DNA from: Hymenobacter sp. CRA2
Lineage (GTDB): Bacteria; Bacteroidota; Bacteroidia; Cytophagales; Hymenobacteraceae
Reading direction: 5' to 3'
DNA: 64,000 bases
Assembly: GCF_002007105.1 (NCBI RefSeq)
Contig: NZ_MVBC01000001.1
Coordinates: forward strand, 806,001-870,000
In this document: piece after piece, positions 35,159 to 44,933 of the stretch
How positions within the stretch are numbered: position 1 is the first letter of the stretch
Layout: every line of letters begins with the position of its first letter
Translations under genes and position numbers: made by a program
The notes under the pieces: model-generated
The model's database searches: none
What the model was told of the DNA's origin: nothing
The model's input: only the letters and a program-made list of their open reading frames with translations

Positions 35159-37126
35159 TTAACGCCGGCCGTAGGCTTCTGTGCCCGGCGTCAGGCCCGC
35201 GGCTACTTCCATCATGCGGATGCATTCGGCACGGTAGCCGTCGGCGTCGTGGCCGCGGGCGGCGTGGGCCAGCTCCAGGGTGCTGGGCCAGGTGGTAGCC
35301 CCGCGCCGCTCCGACTGGCGCAGCAGCAGGCTCATCTGGGCCACGGCGGCGGCCCAGCGCAGGTTTTCGGAGGCCGCCGCGAGCGTGGCGGGGGCGGTAG
35401 CGGGCAAGGCGCGGCTGAGCAGGCGGCTTTGCTGACCCTGGGGTTCTTTGTAGCGCATCTTCACGGTAAGCAACTCGGTAGCGGCGGCCCCATTGGTTGC
35501 CGCCGCTGGCGCCTGATACTTCAGATTATCAATGACGGGCGGGGCCCCCACCGGCACCACTTCGTACAGGGCCGTGACCTGCTGCCCGGCGCCCAGCTCA
35601 CCGGCGTCTTTCTTGTCGTTGTTGAAGTCCTCGTCGGCCAGCAGGCGGTTTTCGTAGCCAATGAGGCGGTAAGCCTGCACCTTGGCGGGGTTGAACTCCA
35701 CCTGCAGCTTCACGTCCTTGGCCAGCGTAAACAGGGTGCCGCCGAACTGCTGCACCAGCACGCGCCGGCCCTCGGCCAGGTGGTCGATGTAGGCGTAGTT
35801 GCCGTTGCCCTTGTCGGCGAGGCGCTCCATTTTGCTGTCCTGCAGGTTGCCGGTGCCAAAGCCCAGCACCGACAGGAACACGCCCGACTCCCGTTCCTGC
35901 GTGATGAGGTGCTCCATGGCGTCGTCCGACGACTCGCCCACGTTGAAGTCGCCGTCGGAGCATAGAATCACGCGGTTGTTGCCCTCCTTCTTAAAGTGCT
36001 GCCGCGCGGTGGCGTAGGCTAGGCGCAGGCCCGCGCCGCCCGCCGTGGAGCCGCCCGCTTCCAGCCGATCCAGCGCTGCTAGGATGTCGGCGCGCTGCGT
36101 GCCCGGCGTGGGCGGCAGCACTACGCCTGCAGCCCCGGCGTACACCACCAGCGACACCTGGTCCTGCGGCCGCAGCTCACGCACCAGCTGCCGCAGCGAG
36201 GCCTTTACCAGCGGCAGCTTGTCGGCCGACTGCATGGAGCCCGACACGTCGATGAGAAACACCAGGTTGGCCGGCGGCAGCTGCTCATTCGGTACGGTAC
36301 GGCCCTGCAGGCCCACCAGCACCAGTTGGTGCTGCGGCTCCCAGGGGCAACGGGCCTGCTCCAGGTGCAGGCCGCAGGGCGCGCCGGCTTCGGTGGGCTG
36401 CGGGTATTGGTAGTTGAAGTAGTTCACCAGCTCCTCGGTGCGTACCGCATCAGGGGGTGGCAGCTGGCCGTTTTGCAGCAGGAAGCGGCGCACGTTGCTG
36501 TAGGAAGCCGCGTCCACGTCGATGCTGAAGGTGCTAAGGGGCGCCTTGCTCACCAGCTGAAAGCCGTTTTCGGCCTGGTGGGCGTACGATTCGGATTCGG
36601 CGCGCGCCACGCGGCCGGGCAGCGGCGCATAGCTGGGTGCCGGCGCCGCGCCCTGGGCCATCTTGGCCTTGCGCCCACCGAACAGCGGCGGTCCGGAAAT
36701 GCCACTCATCTTGCTGGCGCTGCCGTAGCCCGTCACTACCACTTCGTTGAGCTGCTTGGTGTCGGCAGCCAGCGCCACCTGCACTTGCTGGCCCCGGCTG
36801 ACCTTCACTTCCTTGGGGCTATACCCAACGGAGGCAATGCTTAGGACTACGTCGCGGGTGCCCGGCGGCAGGGCCAGGCGAAACGAGCCGTCGAAGGCCG
36901 TGGTAGTACCGGTGGTTGTGCCTTTGATAAGCACGGTGGCGCCGGGCAGGTCCGCGCCGGTGCCCGCTTCCGTGACCCGGCCACTCACCGCCAGCGAGTC
37001 GGTCGTGTTGGGGGCTATCAGCACGCCGGGCTGCGAAGCGCCGACCGGGCGTTGGGCAACGGAACCACGTTGGCAGGCCGTAGCGACGGCCGCACTCAGC
37101 AGGCAGGAAAGCAATACGGTGCGCAT
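35159..37126 (-). CDS. VWA-domain lipoprotein with carboxypeptidase-regulatory-like domain
   Basis: The 655-residue protein starts MRTVLLSCLLSAAVATACQ (lipobox ATAC). Residues ~45-130 form a CarboxypepD_reg-like domain (SGRVTEAGTGADLPGATVLI) ending in NEVVVTGYGS, the motif that in SusC-type receptors precedes the plug. A linker and a YfbK-like N-terminal region (FSIDVDAASYSNVRRFL) follow, then a VWA domain with MIDAS motif FLIDVSGSMQSADK, and a DUF3520-type C-terminus. Expected to be an envelope lipoprotein that binds proteins through the metal-dependent adhesion site. Single gene. Start at 37126 fixed by the signal sequence. Confidence 0.9.
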   Translation of the reverse strand: MRTVLLSCLLSAAVATACQRGSVAQRPVGASQPGVLIAPNTTDSLAVSGRVTEAGTGADLPGATVLIKGTTTGTTTAFDGSFRLALPPGTRDVVLSIASVGYSPKEVKVSRGQQVQVALAADTKQLNEVVVTGYGSASKMSGISGPPLFGGRKAKMAQGAAPAPSYAPLPGRVARAESESYAHQAENGFQLVSKAPLSTFSIDVDAASYSNVRRFLLQNGQLPPPDAVRTEELVNYFNYQYPQPTEAGAPCGLHLEQARCPWEPQHQLVLVGLQGRTVPNEQLPPANLVFLIDVSGSMQSADKLPLVKASLRQLVRELRPQDQVSLVVYAGAAGVVLPPTPGTQRADILAALDRLEAGGSTAGGAGLRLAYATARQHFKKEGNNRVILCSDGDFNVGESSDDAMEHLITQERESGVFLSVLGFGTGNLQDSKMERLADKGNGNYAYIDHLAEGRRVLVQQFGGTLFTLAKDVKLQVEFNPAKVQAYRLIGYENRLLADEDFNNDKKDAGELGAGQQVTALYEVVPVGAPPVIDNLKYQAPAAATNGAAATELLTVKMRYKEPQGQQSRLLSRALPATAPATLAAASENLRWAAAVAQMSLLLRQSERRGATTWPSTLELAHAARGHDADGYRAECIRMMEVAAGLTPGTEAYGRR

Positions 37127-37338
37127 CAGAACAGGTGTTTGAGGTGGTAGGTGCCTGTTGGATGCGGGGCAACTTCAGATTCCACACGGGGTGGGAATAA
37201 AAAGATGTTCCATTGTCGGGATGCCAAACAAGGGTGTATTTTGGTGCTGTGCCAGCAAGCGCAGTTCCAGGCCCTCAGCGGAGCCGTGCTATGGGCCGAT
37301 CTAGTAAGCATACCCCGTTCAACAATACATACCCGCTT

Positions 37339-39149
37339 ATGAAAACATTATTACTCCTGCTGCCGCTGCTGTGCGCTGAAGCAGGCATCCGCCTCTCCCC
37401 AAAGGCAGTTCTTCCTCTCCCGCTCGTGGCGGCCGCTGCTAGCCAGCCGCTGCTGAGTCCGCCTGCCCGGCTGCTCCCCGCTGCGGCCGATGGTTACGCC
37501 CTGCTAGCCGGTGGCACCATTGTCGCAAGGCCCGCGGCCGAGGCCGTCGGTAACGCTGGCGCGGTAAAGAGCATTGGCGCGTTGGTGCAGGTCAGCGGTA
37601 CGGCCCGCACCGGCCTTGCAGCGCAGAAGGTCGTGGACCAGTTGACGCAAACATCTACACCATTGGTATCTGGCAGCAAGATGGTAATTTCTCCAACGAA
37701 TTTTCCGGCAATACCGTGTATCTGAACCCGCTGAATGGCGCTTCATCGCCGCAAATAGACCCCGGTTCTTCGGCCGCGGGCCTTTACTGCGGCAGCCTTA
37801 GCTACGGGGCCAGCCCGGCCAGCGGGAACTACGTGTACGGTGCCCCCTTCGGCACTGTGGCCTCGCCGCGCCCGCAGCTGGGAGCCGTGGCGGGGGAAAA
37901 CCAACTGCTGGAAACCAACTATTTCCGGGACTTGAACGTGGGCATGAGCACGCTCAACGGCCAGCCCCGCCTGCTGGGCAACTTCGTTTTCAACTGCGAA
38001 GAAGCCGTGCGCGTGAACCCCGCCACGTACTACCTGAGCAACCCGCAGGTGCGCTGCAACCGCTTTACCCGCCTGAGCGGCGGCCCGCCCTACGTCTACG
38101 GGATTGTAGTTTCCAGCGCCATGCAGCAAAGTCTGCAGTTCGGCTCCAACAGCCAGCCGGGCGGCAACCGCTTCGTAAATATCCAGGAGCCGCTGCGCAA
38201 CGATGGGAACGGCTCGGTAACCTATTGGCGGTATAGTTCAGGGCAGGAAATTGTATCAGGGTCAGGGAATAACGGTACGACTGTTATTCCCTCTAGCTTA
38301 TCTCCTATCAACGCTTGTTCTCCCTACACCGCCGGGGTCAACGCGGCCCGGGCAGCTGGGGGGGCTTCTGCCATCGTGCAGGCCCTGATGGATTCGGTGT
38401 TGCGGCGCAACGCGCCGGCTTACCGGTTAAAAGACTACCAGGGCGAGATTGTGCGCCACTTCGCCAGCCAGAACAACCTGGCTCCGCTGGAGCTATACCT
38501 GGCCCGCCTGGAAACAGCCAACTCCGACGCGTACCGATCCATTGGCTTGGGCCTGCTGCGCATCCGGCGCCAACAACGTAACGTTGCCCGCGCCCAATGG
38601 GTGCGCGCCGAGCTGTTGCGTACTGCCGGCCAGGATGTGGAGGTGCACAACCAGATTAAGCTCTCGGACGCGCTGACCCGCCTGGCCCAGCGCCCCGTAC
38701 GCCCCGGGCAGCGCCTGCTGCCAGCCGACAGCGTGGCCCTGCGCCAAGTTGCCCTCTCCGGCACCGATGTAGCCGAGGAAGCAGCCACCCGGTTGCGGTA
38801 CTATTACCCGAAAGCCTTGCCGGTTGCCACAAGGCCCGCCCTGCGGCCTAGCGCCACCACCACCAGCCCGGTTGAAACGGCCACTACCCGCCTCGACGGG
38901 GTCAGCCCCAACCCGGCTACGGCCGAGCTAATGCTCCGCTACGCGCTGGGCACGGAGGTACGCCGCGCCGAGGTGCAGCTCTACAGCCTGCTCAGCGGCA
39001 AGCGCGTGCTCACGCAGGCGCTTGCCGCCCGGGCCGGCGCCGGCCAGCTGCTGCTGGACGTGCGCGCCCTGCCGCCCGGCCACTACAGCTACCGCCTCGT
39101 CACGGACGGGCGCCCCGGCCCGGCCAAGCACTTAGTCATTACGCGTTAA
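37339..39149 (+). pseudogene. T9SS surface protein gene with frameshift
   Basis: The 5' part from ATG 37339 codes a signal peptide (MKTLLLLLPLLCAEAG) and about 100 residues ending GLAAQKVVDQ in one frame. From about 37644 the coding signal switches frame: DANIYTIGIWQQDGNF, then a long open frame to 39149 ending in a type A sorting domain (SPNPATAELMLRYALG, HYSYRLVTDGRPG). The switch between ~37630 and 37644 implies a 1- or 2-base indel. A product from either part alone would lack signal or sorting domain. Real mutation, programmed change or assembly error cannot be told apart here. Confidence 0.75.
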
Positions 39150-39206
39150 TTATTTCGTAGCCCCGCTCGGCACTGTAGTGGCCGGGCGGGGCTACAGTTT
39201 TGCGCC

Positions 39207-40717
39207 ATGCGTACCTTCTGCCTTCTGCTTTTACTGGCTTTTGTAAGCCAGCTAAGCCCCGCCCAGCGACTGCTGCGCGACCGGATGTACCCAGCCTTGA
39301 GTACGCGCCCTTTCCCATTGGCCTCCGGGCTGGCTAATGGAAGTGTGCTGACCTACACGATTAAGCGACTGCCGCAAATGCCGGGGTTTCAGCAGCGCTT
39401 CATCCGCCTCAACCGCCAGCTGGACACGCTGGCCACCCCGATGCAGTTTTACCGGCTCAACGCAGGTCTGGGCCGGGCGGCAGCCTTTGGCGGCTACGTG
39501 GTCTGCTACGGAAGTCCGGGCGCGACGCCCGCCGATAACCAGAAACTGACGCTGGTGCGCTACCGCAACGATTTCAGCCTGGCATGGGGGCACCGCGGCG
39601 CTACAACTTCTTTAACGGCTGGCAGGAGCTCTGCGGTGGCGTGTTGACCACGGCCGCCGCCTGCTTTCTGGGCTTCTATTCCGACGCCCGAGCGCGCACC
39701 AGCTTTTCGCTTGCCAAGACCGACACCACGGGCAACCTGCTTTGGGTCAAGGGCTATGGGTGGCAAGGGGATATTATCGCGGATATGAAGTTTACGCTGC
39801 AAGGCAACCTGCTGCTGATGGGCTACACCCAGTACGCCCAGCAGTACGATTTGAAGCTGCTGCTGGTAAACCAGCGGGGCGACTCGCTGAACTCGTTGCG
39901 CTTCGCTCCGCTTGGCCCGGGGCGCACCGTAGCGACACCTGAAGGATGGAGAAATTTGTTCTCGTTGACAGACGGTGGATTTTTGGTGCTTACCAGCGTT
40001 GACTCTGTGAGCCGGCCCAACATTCCGGTGGCCGTGAAGGTGGACGCACAGCTGCGCCCGGTCTGGACGCGGGTGGAGCGCTACCTGCCGCCGCGCACGC
40101 CCGGCGCCATCGGCCAGTACGGCACGGCCCTGGAGCTGGCCGACGGCTCGGTGCTGGTGCTGCTGTCCTACAACAACACGCCCGCGGCCGAGCAGCGCCC
40201 CTTCTACCTGCTGCGCCTGGACGGGGCCACCGGCCGGCTGCTGCAGCGCCACGAGCTGCTGAGCCCCATCTGCAACCGGGTGGAAACCTTCCAGCTGCTG
40301 GCCGACGGCGACAGCGCCGCCTACGTGCTGGGTGGCTGCACGGCCGGGCCGGGCGGCGCGTTCGTCTCGGCCCCGTACGCGGCGCGGGTGAGCCTGCGCG
40401 GGCTGCCGGCCGTCGTCACGGCTGCCGCGCCAGCCCAGCCGCGGCCCGCTGATTTCGCCGGGCTGGGCCAGCCCTTCCCCAATCCGGCTACCGGCGCGGC
40501 GCGTGTGCCCTACCGCCGGGCGGCGGGCAGCGCCCTGGCCCACGTTGTGCTGCTCGATGCACTAGGGCGATGTGTGCGCACGGCGACGGTGCCGGCGGCC
40601 CCGAGCGGGCAGGTGGAGCTGCCGCTCAGCGGGCTGGCGGCGGGCGTGTACGCCCTGCGCTACGAACAGGGCGGCGCACCCGTCGGGCCCGGGCGCCGGT
40701 TGGTGGTGCAGCCGTAG
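39207..40717 (+). pseudogene. Exported protein gene with frameshift at a G5 run
   Basis: The gene starts MRTFCLLLLLAFVSQLSPAQ (signal peptide) and reads RYRNDFSLAWG, after which the natural continuation APRRYNFFNGWQELCGG lies in another frame. The two frames meet at GGGGG (39586-39590). The downstream part (39584-40717) contains repeated propeller-like strands (FSLAKTDTTGNLLWVKGYG) and a C-terminal sorting-domain-like end (GQPFPNPATGAARVPYRRA, GVYALRYEQGG). It is the second adjacent surface gene with a frameshift, 57 bp from the first. Confidence 0.72.
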
Positions 40718-40852
40718 TCCGGTAGTGGCGTGGACAAGTGCGAAACGGAGCCCCCGAACCTAAGCGAAAGTTCTGGTGCCCCGTTTCATTTTCTACCGCC
40801 GCGCCGCGGCCCGTCCGGCTCCGTATCTTTAGCCTGCCGCCATCATTCGTGT

Positions 40853-41461
40853 ATGTTCTCGCTGTTTCGCCGCAATAAGTCCGCCGCTGCGCCGCCCCCG
40901 ACCGAGGCGGAGCTGCTCGCACGCTACCGGCAGCACGGCGACGTGCAGGACCTCGGCCGCCTCTACGAACCGTACTTCCACCTCGTGTACGGCGTGTGCC
41001 TGCGCTACCTGCGCACCGAAGACGACGCCAAGGACGCGGTGATGCACATCTTCGAAAAGCTGGTGGTGGACCTGCGCCGCCACGAGGTGCAGCACCTCAG
41101 CAGCTGGCTGCACACCACCGCCCGCAACCACTGCCTGATGGAGCTGCGCCGCCGCAAATCGGCGCCCGATACGGTGGAATTTGCCTTGCCCGGCGCGGCC
41201 GGTGTGGAATCCGACGGCGTCCTGCATCTAGCTGCTGATGACGACGATTTTCCCACCGAGGAGCACCTGCAGCAGCTCGAAGCGGCCATGGCCGCGCTGC
41301 CGCCCGAGCAGCAGCAGTGCCTCGACCTGTTTTACCGCCAACAGCAGTCGTACCAGGAAATTGCCGCGCTTACCGGCTACGACCTCAAGCAAGTGAAAAG
41401 CTACCTGCAAAACGGTAAGCGCAACCTCAAACTCTCCCTCGCCCGCCATGTCGTCCGCTGA
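40853..41461 (+). CDS. ECF-type RNA polymerase sigma factor
   Basis: The 202-residue protein has sigma-70 region 2 (GRLYEPYFHLVYGVCLRYL, DAKDAVMHIFEKL) and region 4 (MAALPPEQQQCLDLFYRQQQSYQEIAALTGYDLKQVKSYLQNGKRNL). Such factors direct transcription of small regulons under control of an anti-sigma factor. The next gene, which overlaps it by 14 bp, encodes a membrane protein with a zinc-type anti-sigma N-terminus, its probable regulator. TATCTTTA at 40824-40831 is a possible -7 box. ATG 40853 gives the usual start. Confidence 0.92.
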   Translation: MFSLFRRNKSAAAPPPTEAELLARYRQHGDVQDLGRLYEPYFHLVYGVCLRYLRTEDDAKDAVMHIFEKLVVDLRRHEVQHLSSWLHTTARNHCLMELRRRKSAPDTVEFALPGAAGVESDGVLHLAADDDDFPTEEHLQQLEAAMAALPPEQQQCLDLFYRQQQSYQEIAALTGYDLKQVKSYLQNGKRNLKLSLARHVVR

Positions 41462-42590
41462 TTCGCACCTTCCGGCTTCGGCTCTGCCGACTGCGCATCT
41501 GCCTGCGGCGGTGCTGCGGCAATACGCCGCCGGGACGCTTACGGCCCCGGAGCGGCGGCAGGTAGAGCACCATACCCTGGGCTGCGCCCTCTGCGCCGAT
41601 GCCCTCGACGGCTATCTGCTGGCCGTGCCCGCGGCCGTAGCCCCCGCCGCGCTGGCCGAGCTGCGTCAGCGCCTGCACGCCCGCGTACAGGCCGAGCCGG
41701 CTGCTCCCCGCGGTGCGGCTGGCTGGTGGATGGCCGCCGCGGCGGCCGTTTTGGCCTTGTTGGTCGCCCTCCTGGGGATGTGGCAACGGGCCGAGCGGCC
41801 CCAGCCGACAGTGGCCGCCACGACCAGACCCTCTGCCCCGAAAGTGGTGCCCGCGCCTCCAGCACCGGCTCCGGCCGTATCCGAGGAAGCATCCGTTGAG
41901 GCGGCGCCGGCCGTAGCAGCAGCGCCAGTTACGGCGCCGGCTGCGGCTTCCAGTATTCGGAAGCGCCCGGCAAGCCGTCCTGCGCCGGGCTACGCCGCTG
42001 CGCCTCGGCGGCGCACGCCGCGCCGGCCGGTGCAGGCTCCGGAAGAACCGGTTACGGCCGTAGCAGCCGGAACCATCGCCGCTGAACCTGCGCTGAACGG
42101 AGTCGGCAGCGAGGACAGCAAGCTTGCCGAACAGTTGCCGGCCGTCGCTCAGGAAGTCACCGCTCCAGCGCCCACCGAGGCGCCGGTTGTGGCCGGCCGG
42201 GTGGCCATGGCCGCTAAGAAGGCGCCTGTGCCGGCGGCCTCAGCCAATACATTGGTGGAAGAAGCCGGCAAGCGCAAAGCCGAGTTGCCGCCCGCGCCGG
42301 CCATTGCCCCGATGCCCGTGGGGGGCTACTCCGCCCTGGAACGCTACCTGCGCCGCGAGCAGCAGTGGCCCAGCGAAGCCAGCGGCCAGAACCTTTCCGG
42401 AGTTGTCAAGCTGAAATTCACCGTGGAAGCCGACGGTACCGTCCAGAATATCCAGGTGGTACGCGGCCTGCACCCCGCCCTCGACGAGGAAGCCATGCGC
42501 CTAATCTGCGAGGGGCCGGCCTGGCGCCCGGGCATCGTGAACGGCCGCCGCGCCAGCCAGACGGTGCGCGTAGACGTGCCCTTCCGCTAG
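41448..42590 (+). CDS. Anti-sigma-like / TonB C-terminal domain hybrid membrane protein
   Basis: The 380-residue protein combines an N-terminal zf-HC2-like segment (HHTLGCALC: His42, Cys46, Cys49), one transmembrane helix (about 92-111), a long Ala/Pro-rich periplasmic linker, and a TonB C-terminal domain (about 300-380: LSGVVKLKFTVEADGTVQNI, ICEGPAWRPGIVNGR). It overlaps the sigma factor gene by 14 bp. The likely job is to hold the sigma factor at the membrane and release it on a periplasmic signal; whether the TonB domain acts as an energy transducer or as the sensor is unknown. Confidence 0.85.
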   Translation: MSSADSHLPASALPTAHLPAAVLRQYAAGTLTAPERRQVEHHTLGCALCADALDGYLLAVPAAVAPAALAELRQRLHARVQAEPAAPRGAAGWWMAAAAAVLALLVALLGMWQRAERPQPTVAATTRPSAPKVVPAPPAPAPAVSEEASVEAAPAVAAAPVTAPAAASSIRKRPASRPAPGYAAAPRRRTPRRPVQAPEEPVTAVAAGTIAAEPALNGVGSEDSKLAEQLPAVAQEVTAPAPTEAPVVAGRVAMAAKKAPVPAASANTLVEEAGKRKAELPPAPAIAPMPVGGYSALERYLRREQQWPSEASGQNLSGVVKLKFTVEADGTVQNIQVVRGLHPALDEEAMRLICEGPAWRPGIVNGRRASQTVRVDVPFR

Positions 42591-42602
42591 CGCATACACG
42601 CC

Positions 42603-42639
42603 AGCGGCCCGCCAGTTCAGCACGAACCGGCGGGCCGCT
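42603..42639. terminator. Terminator between convergent anti-sigma/TonB and dodecin genes
   Basis: An 11-bp stem (42603-42613 with 42629-42639) with an inner GTTC/GAAC stem lies 12 bp past the plus-strand stop and 20 bp from the minus-strand stop. Confidence 0.8.
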
Positions 42640-42658
42640 TTGCTCGCGTCCGGGCTGG

Positions 42659-43030
42659 CTAGTTGCTGTAGCCGCCGCCGCTTTCGGGGGCAGTAGCGCT
42701 GCCGCCGGGGCCTTCCGCCTGCGGCAGATCGGGTTCGGTCTTGATGCGCACGCCCGAGTAGTCGGGCACGCCGCCGCCATCCACTTCTTCGTCCGCTGCC
42801 TGGCCTTGCGTGGAGGGCTGCCAGCGGTGCATCACCTCGAAGGTGATTTTGGCCGTGATGCGGTACTCCACAATCTTATTGTCCTGCACCCGGCAGCTCT
42901 GGTCCTTGATGTAGATGGACTTGATGCCTTTGACGGTGGTACTGGCCTCGGTGAGGGCGCGCTGCAGGGCGTCTTCAAAGCTCTTGTCCGACGAGGCCAG
43001 CACTTCGATAACTTTCTTGATGGTGCTCAT
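42659..43030 (-). CDS. Dodecin family protein with C-terminal extension
   Basis: Residues 1-68 match dodecin: KVIEVLASSDKSFEDALQRA, ASTTVKGIKSIYIKDQSCRV, DNKIVEYRITAKITFEV. Dodecins form hollow twelve-mers that store flavin or coenzymes. The usual aromatic flavin-stacking residue position (W in many dodecins) is here in IKSIYIKDQ, so Tyr may take its place. A 55-residue acidic, Gly/Pro-rich tail follows, absent from typical 70-residue dodecins. The ATG at 43030 gives the family start. Single gene. Confidence 0.88.
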   Translation of the reverse strand: MSTIKKVIEVLASSDKSFEDALQRALTEASTTVKGIKSIYIKDQSCRVQDNKIVEYRITAKITFEVMHRWQPSTQGQAADEEVDGGGVPDYSGVRIKTEPDLPQAEGPGGSATAPESGGGYSN

Positions 43031-43399
43031 GGCTGTGGGGGTGTGGGGTTGAACGATACAGTGGCGAACCAGCATGTACGCAGCCCCGCTACTCAGCGGC
43101 TGACATATTCGCCAGAAGAAAGCACAGGCCCCGCAGACCAACAGCGCCTTCACGCCTCATTTTCGCAGAAGTAGCAGGTATTGGCGCCGTGTTTAACGGG
43201 GGCAACAATACAGTAAACATGTTTACCAAGTGGAAATTCGCGCTCAGATTTCCGGTGGTAGCTTAGTTTACTAGTACCCGTTATAAAATAAAACCCGTGC
43301 GCAACGGTGCCTTTGCTGCGTTGCGTTTAGCCTGCTTTGGCGGCGGGTGCTACCTTTGCCGCGCCTAATTCCCATCGTTTCACCGAGTCTGTTCGCCTG
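43031..43399. other. Divergent intergenic region between dodecin and fumarase genes
   Basis: About 370 bp. It holds a good fumarase promoter candidate (see 43351) and an AT-richer patch around 43200-43300. No gene or repeat was recognised. Confidence 0.4.
43351..43358 (+). promoter_or_regulatory. Candidate -7 box of the fumarase promoter
   Basis: TACCTTTG is a perfect match to TAnnTTTG, 42 bp before the fumC ATG. The -33 region 21 bp upstream has TTTA (43326-43329) in place of TTTG. Confidence 0.5.
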
Positions 43400-44803
43400 A
43401 TGCAATTCCGCACCGAAAAAGACACCATGGGCACCGTGCAGGTCCCCGCCGACGCCTACTGGGGCGCCCAAACCCAACGCTCCATCGAGAACTTCCAGAT
43501 TGCGCAGGACATCAACCGGATGCCCAAGGAGATTATCCGCGCCTTCGCTTACCTGAAGAAAGCCGCCGCGCTGACCAACCGCGACGCGGGCGTGCTGCCG
43601 GCCGAGAAAGCCGAGCTGATCGGCCGCGTAGCCGACGAAATCCTGGAAGGCAAGCTCGACGACCAGTTTCCGCTGGTGGTGTGGCAGACGGGCTCGGGCA
43701 CGCAGTCGAACATGAACGTGAACGAGGTGGTAGCCTACCGCGGCCACGTGCTGCAGGGCGGCAACCTGCTCGACGAGAAGAAGGCCCTGGCCCCGAACGA
43801 CGACGTGAACAAGTCGCAGTCGTCGAACGACACCTTCCCCACGGCCATGCACATCGCGGCCTACAAAATCCTGGTGGAGGTGACCATCCCCGGCATCGAG
43901 AAGCTGCGCGACACCCTGGCCGCCAAGTCCAAGGAGTTCATGGGCATCGTTAAGATCGGCCGCACCCACCTGATGGATGCTACCCCGCTGACGGTGGGCC
44001 AGGAGTTCAGCGGCTACGTGTCGCAGCTCGACCACGGCCTGCGCGCCATCAAGAACACCCTGGCCCACCTCTCGGAGCTGGCGCTGGGCGGCACCGCCGT
44101 GGGTACGGGCATCAACACGCCCGCCGGCTACTCGGAGAACGTGGCCAAGCACATTGCCGACCTCACCGGCCTGCCCTTCATCACGGCCGAAAACAAGTTT
44201 GAGGCCCTGGCTGCCCACGACGCCATCGTGGAAGCCCACGGCGCCCTGAAGACGGTGGCCGCCTCGCTGATGAAAATTGCCAACGACATCCGCCTGCTGG
44301 CTTCGGGTCCGCGCGCGGGCATCGGCGAGCTGTTCATCCCCGACAACGAGCCCGGCTCCAGCATCATGCCCGGCAAGGTGAACCCCACGCAGTCGGAAGC
44401 TATGACCATGGTGGCTGCTCAGGTAATGGGCAACGACGTGGCCATCAACATCGGCGGCATGAACGGCCACTTCGAGCTGAACGTGTTCAAGCCGGTGATG
44501 ATCTACAACTTCCTGCACTCGGCCCGCCTGATCGGCAACGTGTGCGTGTCGTTCAACGACAAGTGTGCCGTGGGCATCCGTCCGCTGGAAGATAACATCC
44601 GCAAGCACGTAGAGTCGTCCCTGATGCTGGTGACGGCCCTGAACCCGCACATCGGCTACTACAAGGCCGCCGAAATTGCGCAGACGGCCCACAAAAACGG
44701 CTCGACGCTGAAGGAAACGGCCCTGCAGCTGGGCTACCTCACCGAGGAGCAGTTCAACGAGTGGCTCAAGCCCGAAGACATGGTGGGCGAGCTGCCCCGC
44801 TAA
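43400..44803 (+). CDS. fumC: Class II fumarate hydratase
   Basis: The 467-residue enzyme interconverts fumarate and malate in the TCA cycle. It has the fumarase/aspartase signature [11 protein letters not shown], the substrate-site segments [21 protein letters not shown] and [10 protein letters not shown], and the length of class II homotetrameric fumarases without Fe-S clusters. The ATG at 43400 ([11 protein letters not shown]) is the standard N-terminus. Monocistronic with its own promoter and terminator. Confidence 0.97.
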   Translation: MQFRTEKDTMGTVQVPADAYWGAQTQRSIENFQIAQDINRMPKEIIRAFAYLKKAAALTNRDAGVLPAEKAELIGRVADEILEGKLDDQFPLVVWQTGSGTQSNMNVNEVVAYRGHVLQGGNLLDEKKALAPNDDVNKSQSSNDTFPTAMHIAAYKILVEVTIPGIEKLRDTLAAKSKEFMGIVKIGRTHLMDATPLTVGQEFSGYVSQLDHGLRAIKNTLAHLSELALGGTAVGTGINTPAGYSENVAKHIADLTGLPFITAENKFEALAAHDAIVEAHGALKTVAASLMKIANDIRLLASGPRAGIGELFIPDNEPGSSIMPGKVNPTQSEAMTMVAAQVMGNDVAINIGGMNGHFELNVFKPVMIYNFLHSARLIGNVCVSFNDKCAVGIRPLEDNIRKHVESSLMLVTALNPHIGYYKAAEIAQTAHKNGSTLKETALQLGYLTEEQFNEWLKPEDMVGELPR

Positions 44804-44826
44804 ATAAAATCCGCCCTTGTGCGTTT

Positions 44827-44858
44827 AAACGCCGCAGCCCTAACCGGTTGCGGCGTTT
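44827..44858 (+). terminator. Terminator after fumC
   Basis: AAACGCCGCA (44827-44836) pairs with TGCGGCGTTT (44849-44858), 24 bp after the stop; tail TCTATTGTT is moderately T-rich. Confidence 0.8.
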
Positions 44859-44933
44859 CTATTGTTAACAAAATTCACCGCTGTGCCTTAGGCCCGGTTT
44901 TTGGGCGCATTTTCATGTCTATACATCCAATGC

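Noticed and set aside
34530-35225. 231-codon minus-strand frame in the structured region
   Set aside because: Ser/Arg/Pro-rich translation without conserved pattern; it overlaps strong hairpins and the end of the VWA gene.
43326-43358. Canonical E. coli-type -35/-10 promoters before several genes
   Set aside because: Matches were no better than chance in GC-rich DNA; the TAnnTTTG pattern was used instead.
43271-44692. Minus-strand open frame opposite fumC
   Set aside because: Antisense shadow; composition dominated by Val, His, Gly and Leu as in other shadows.
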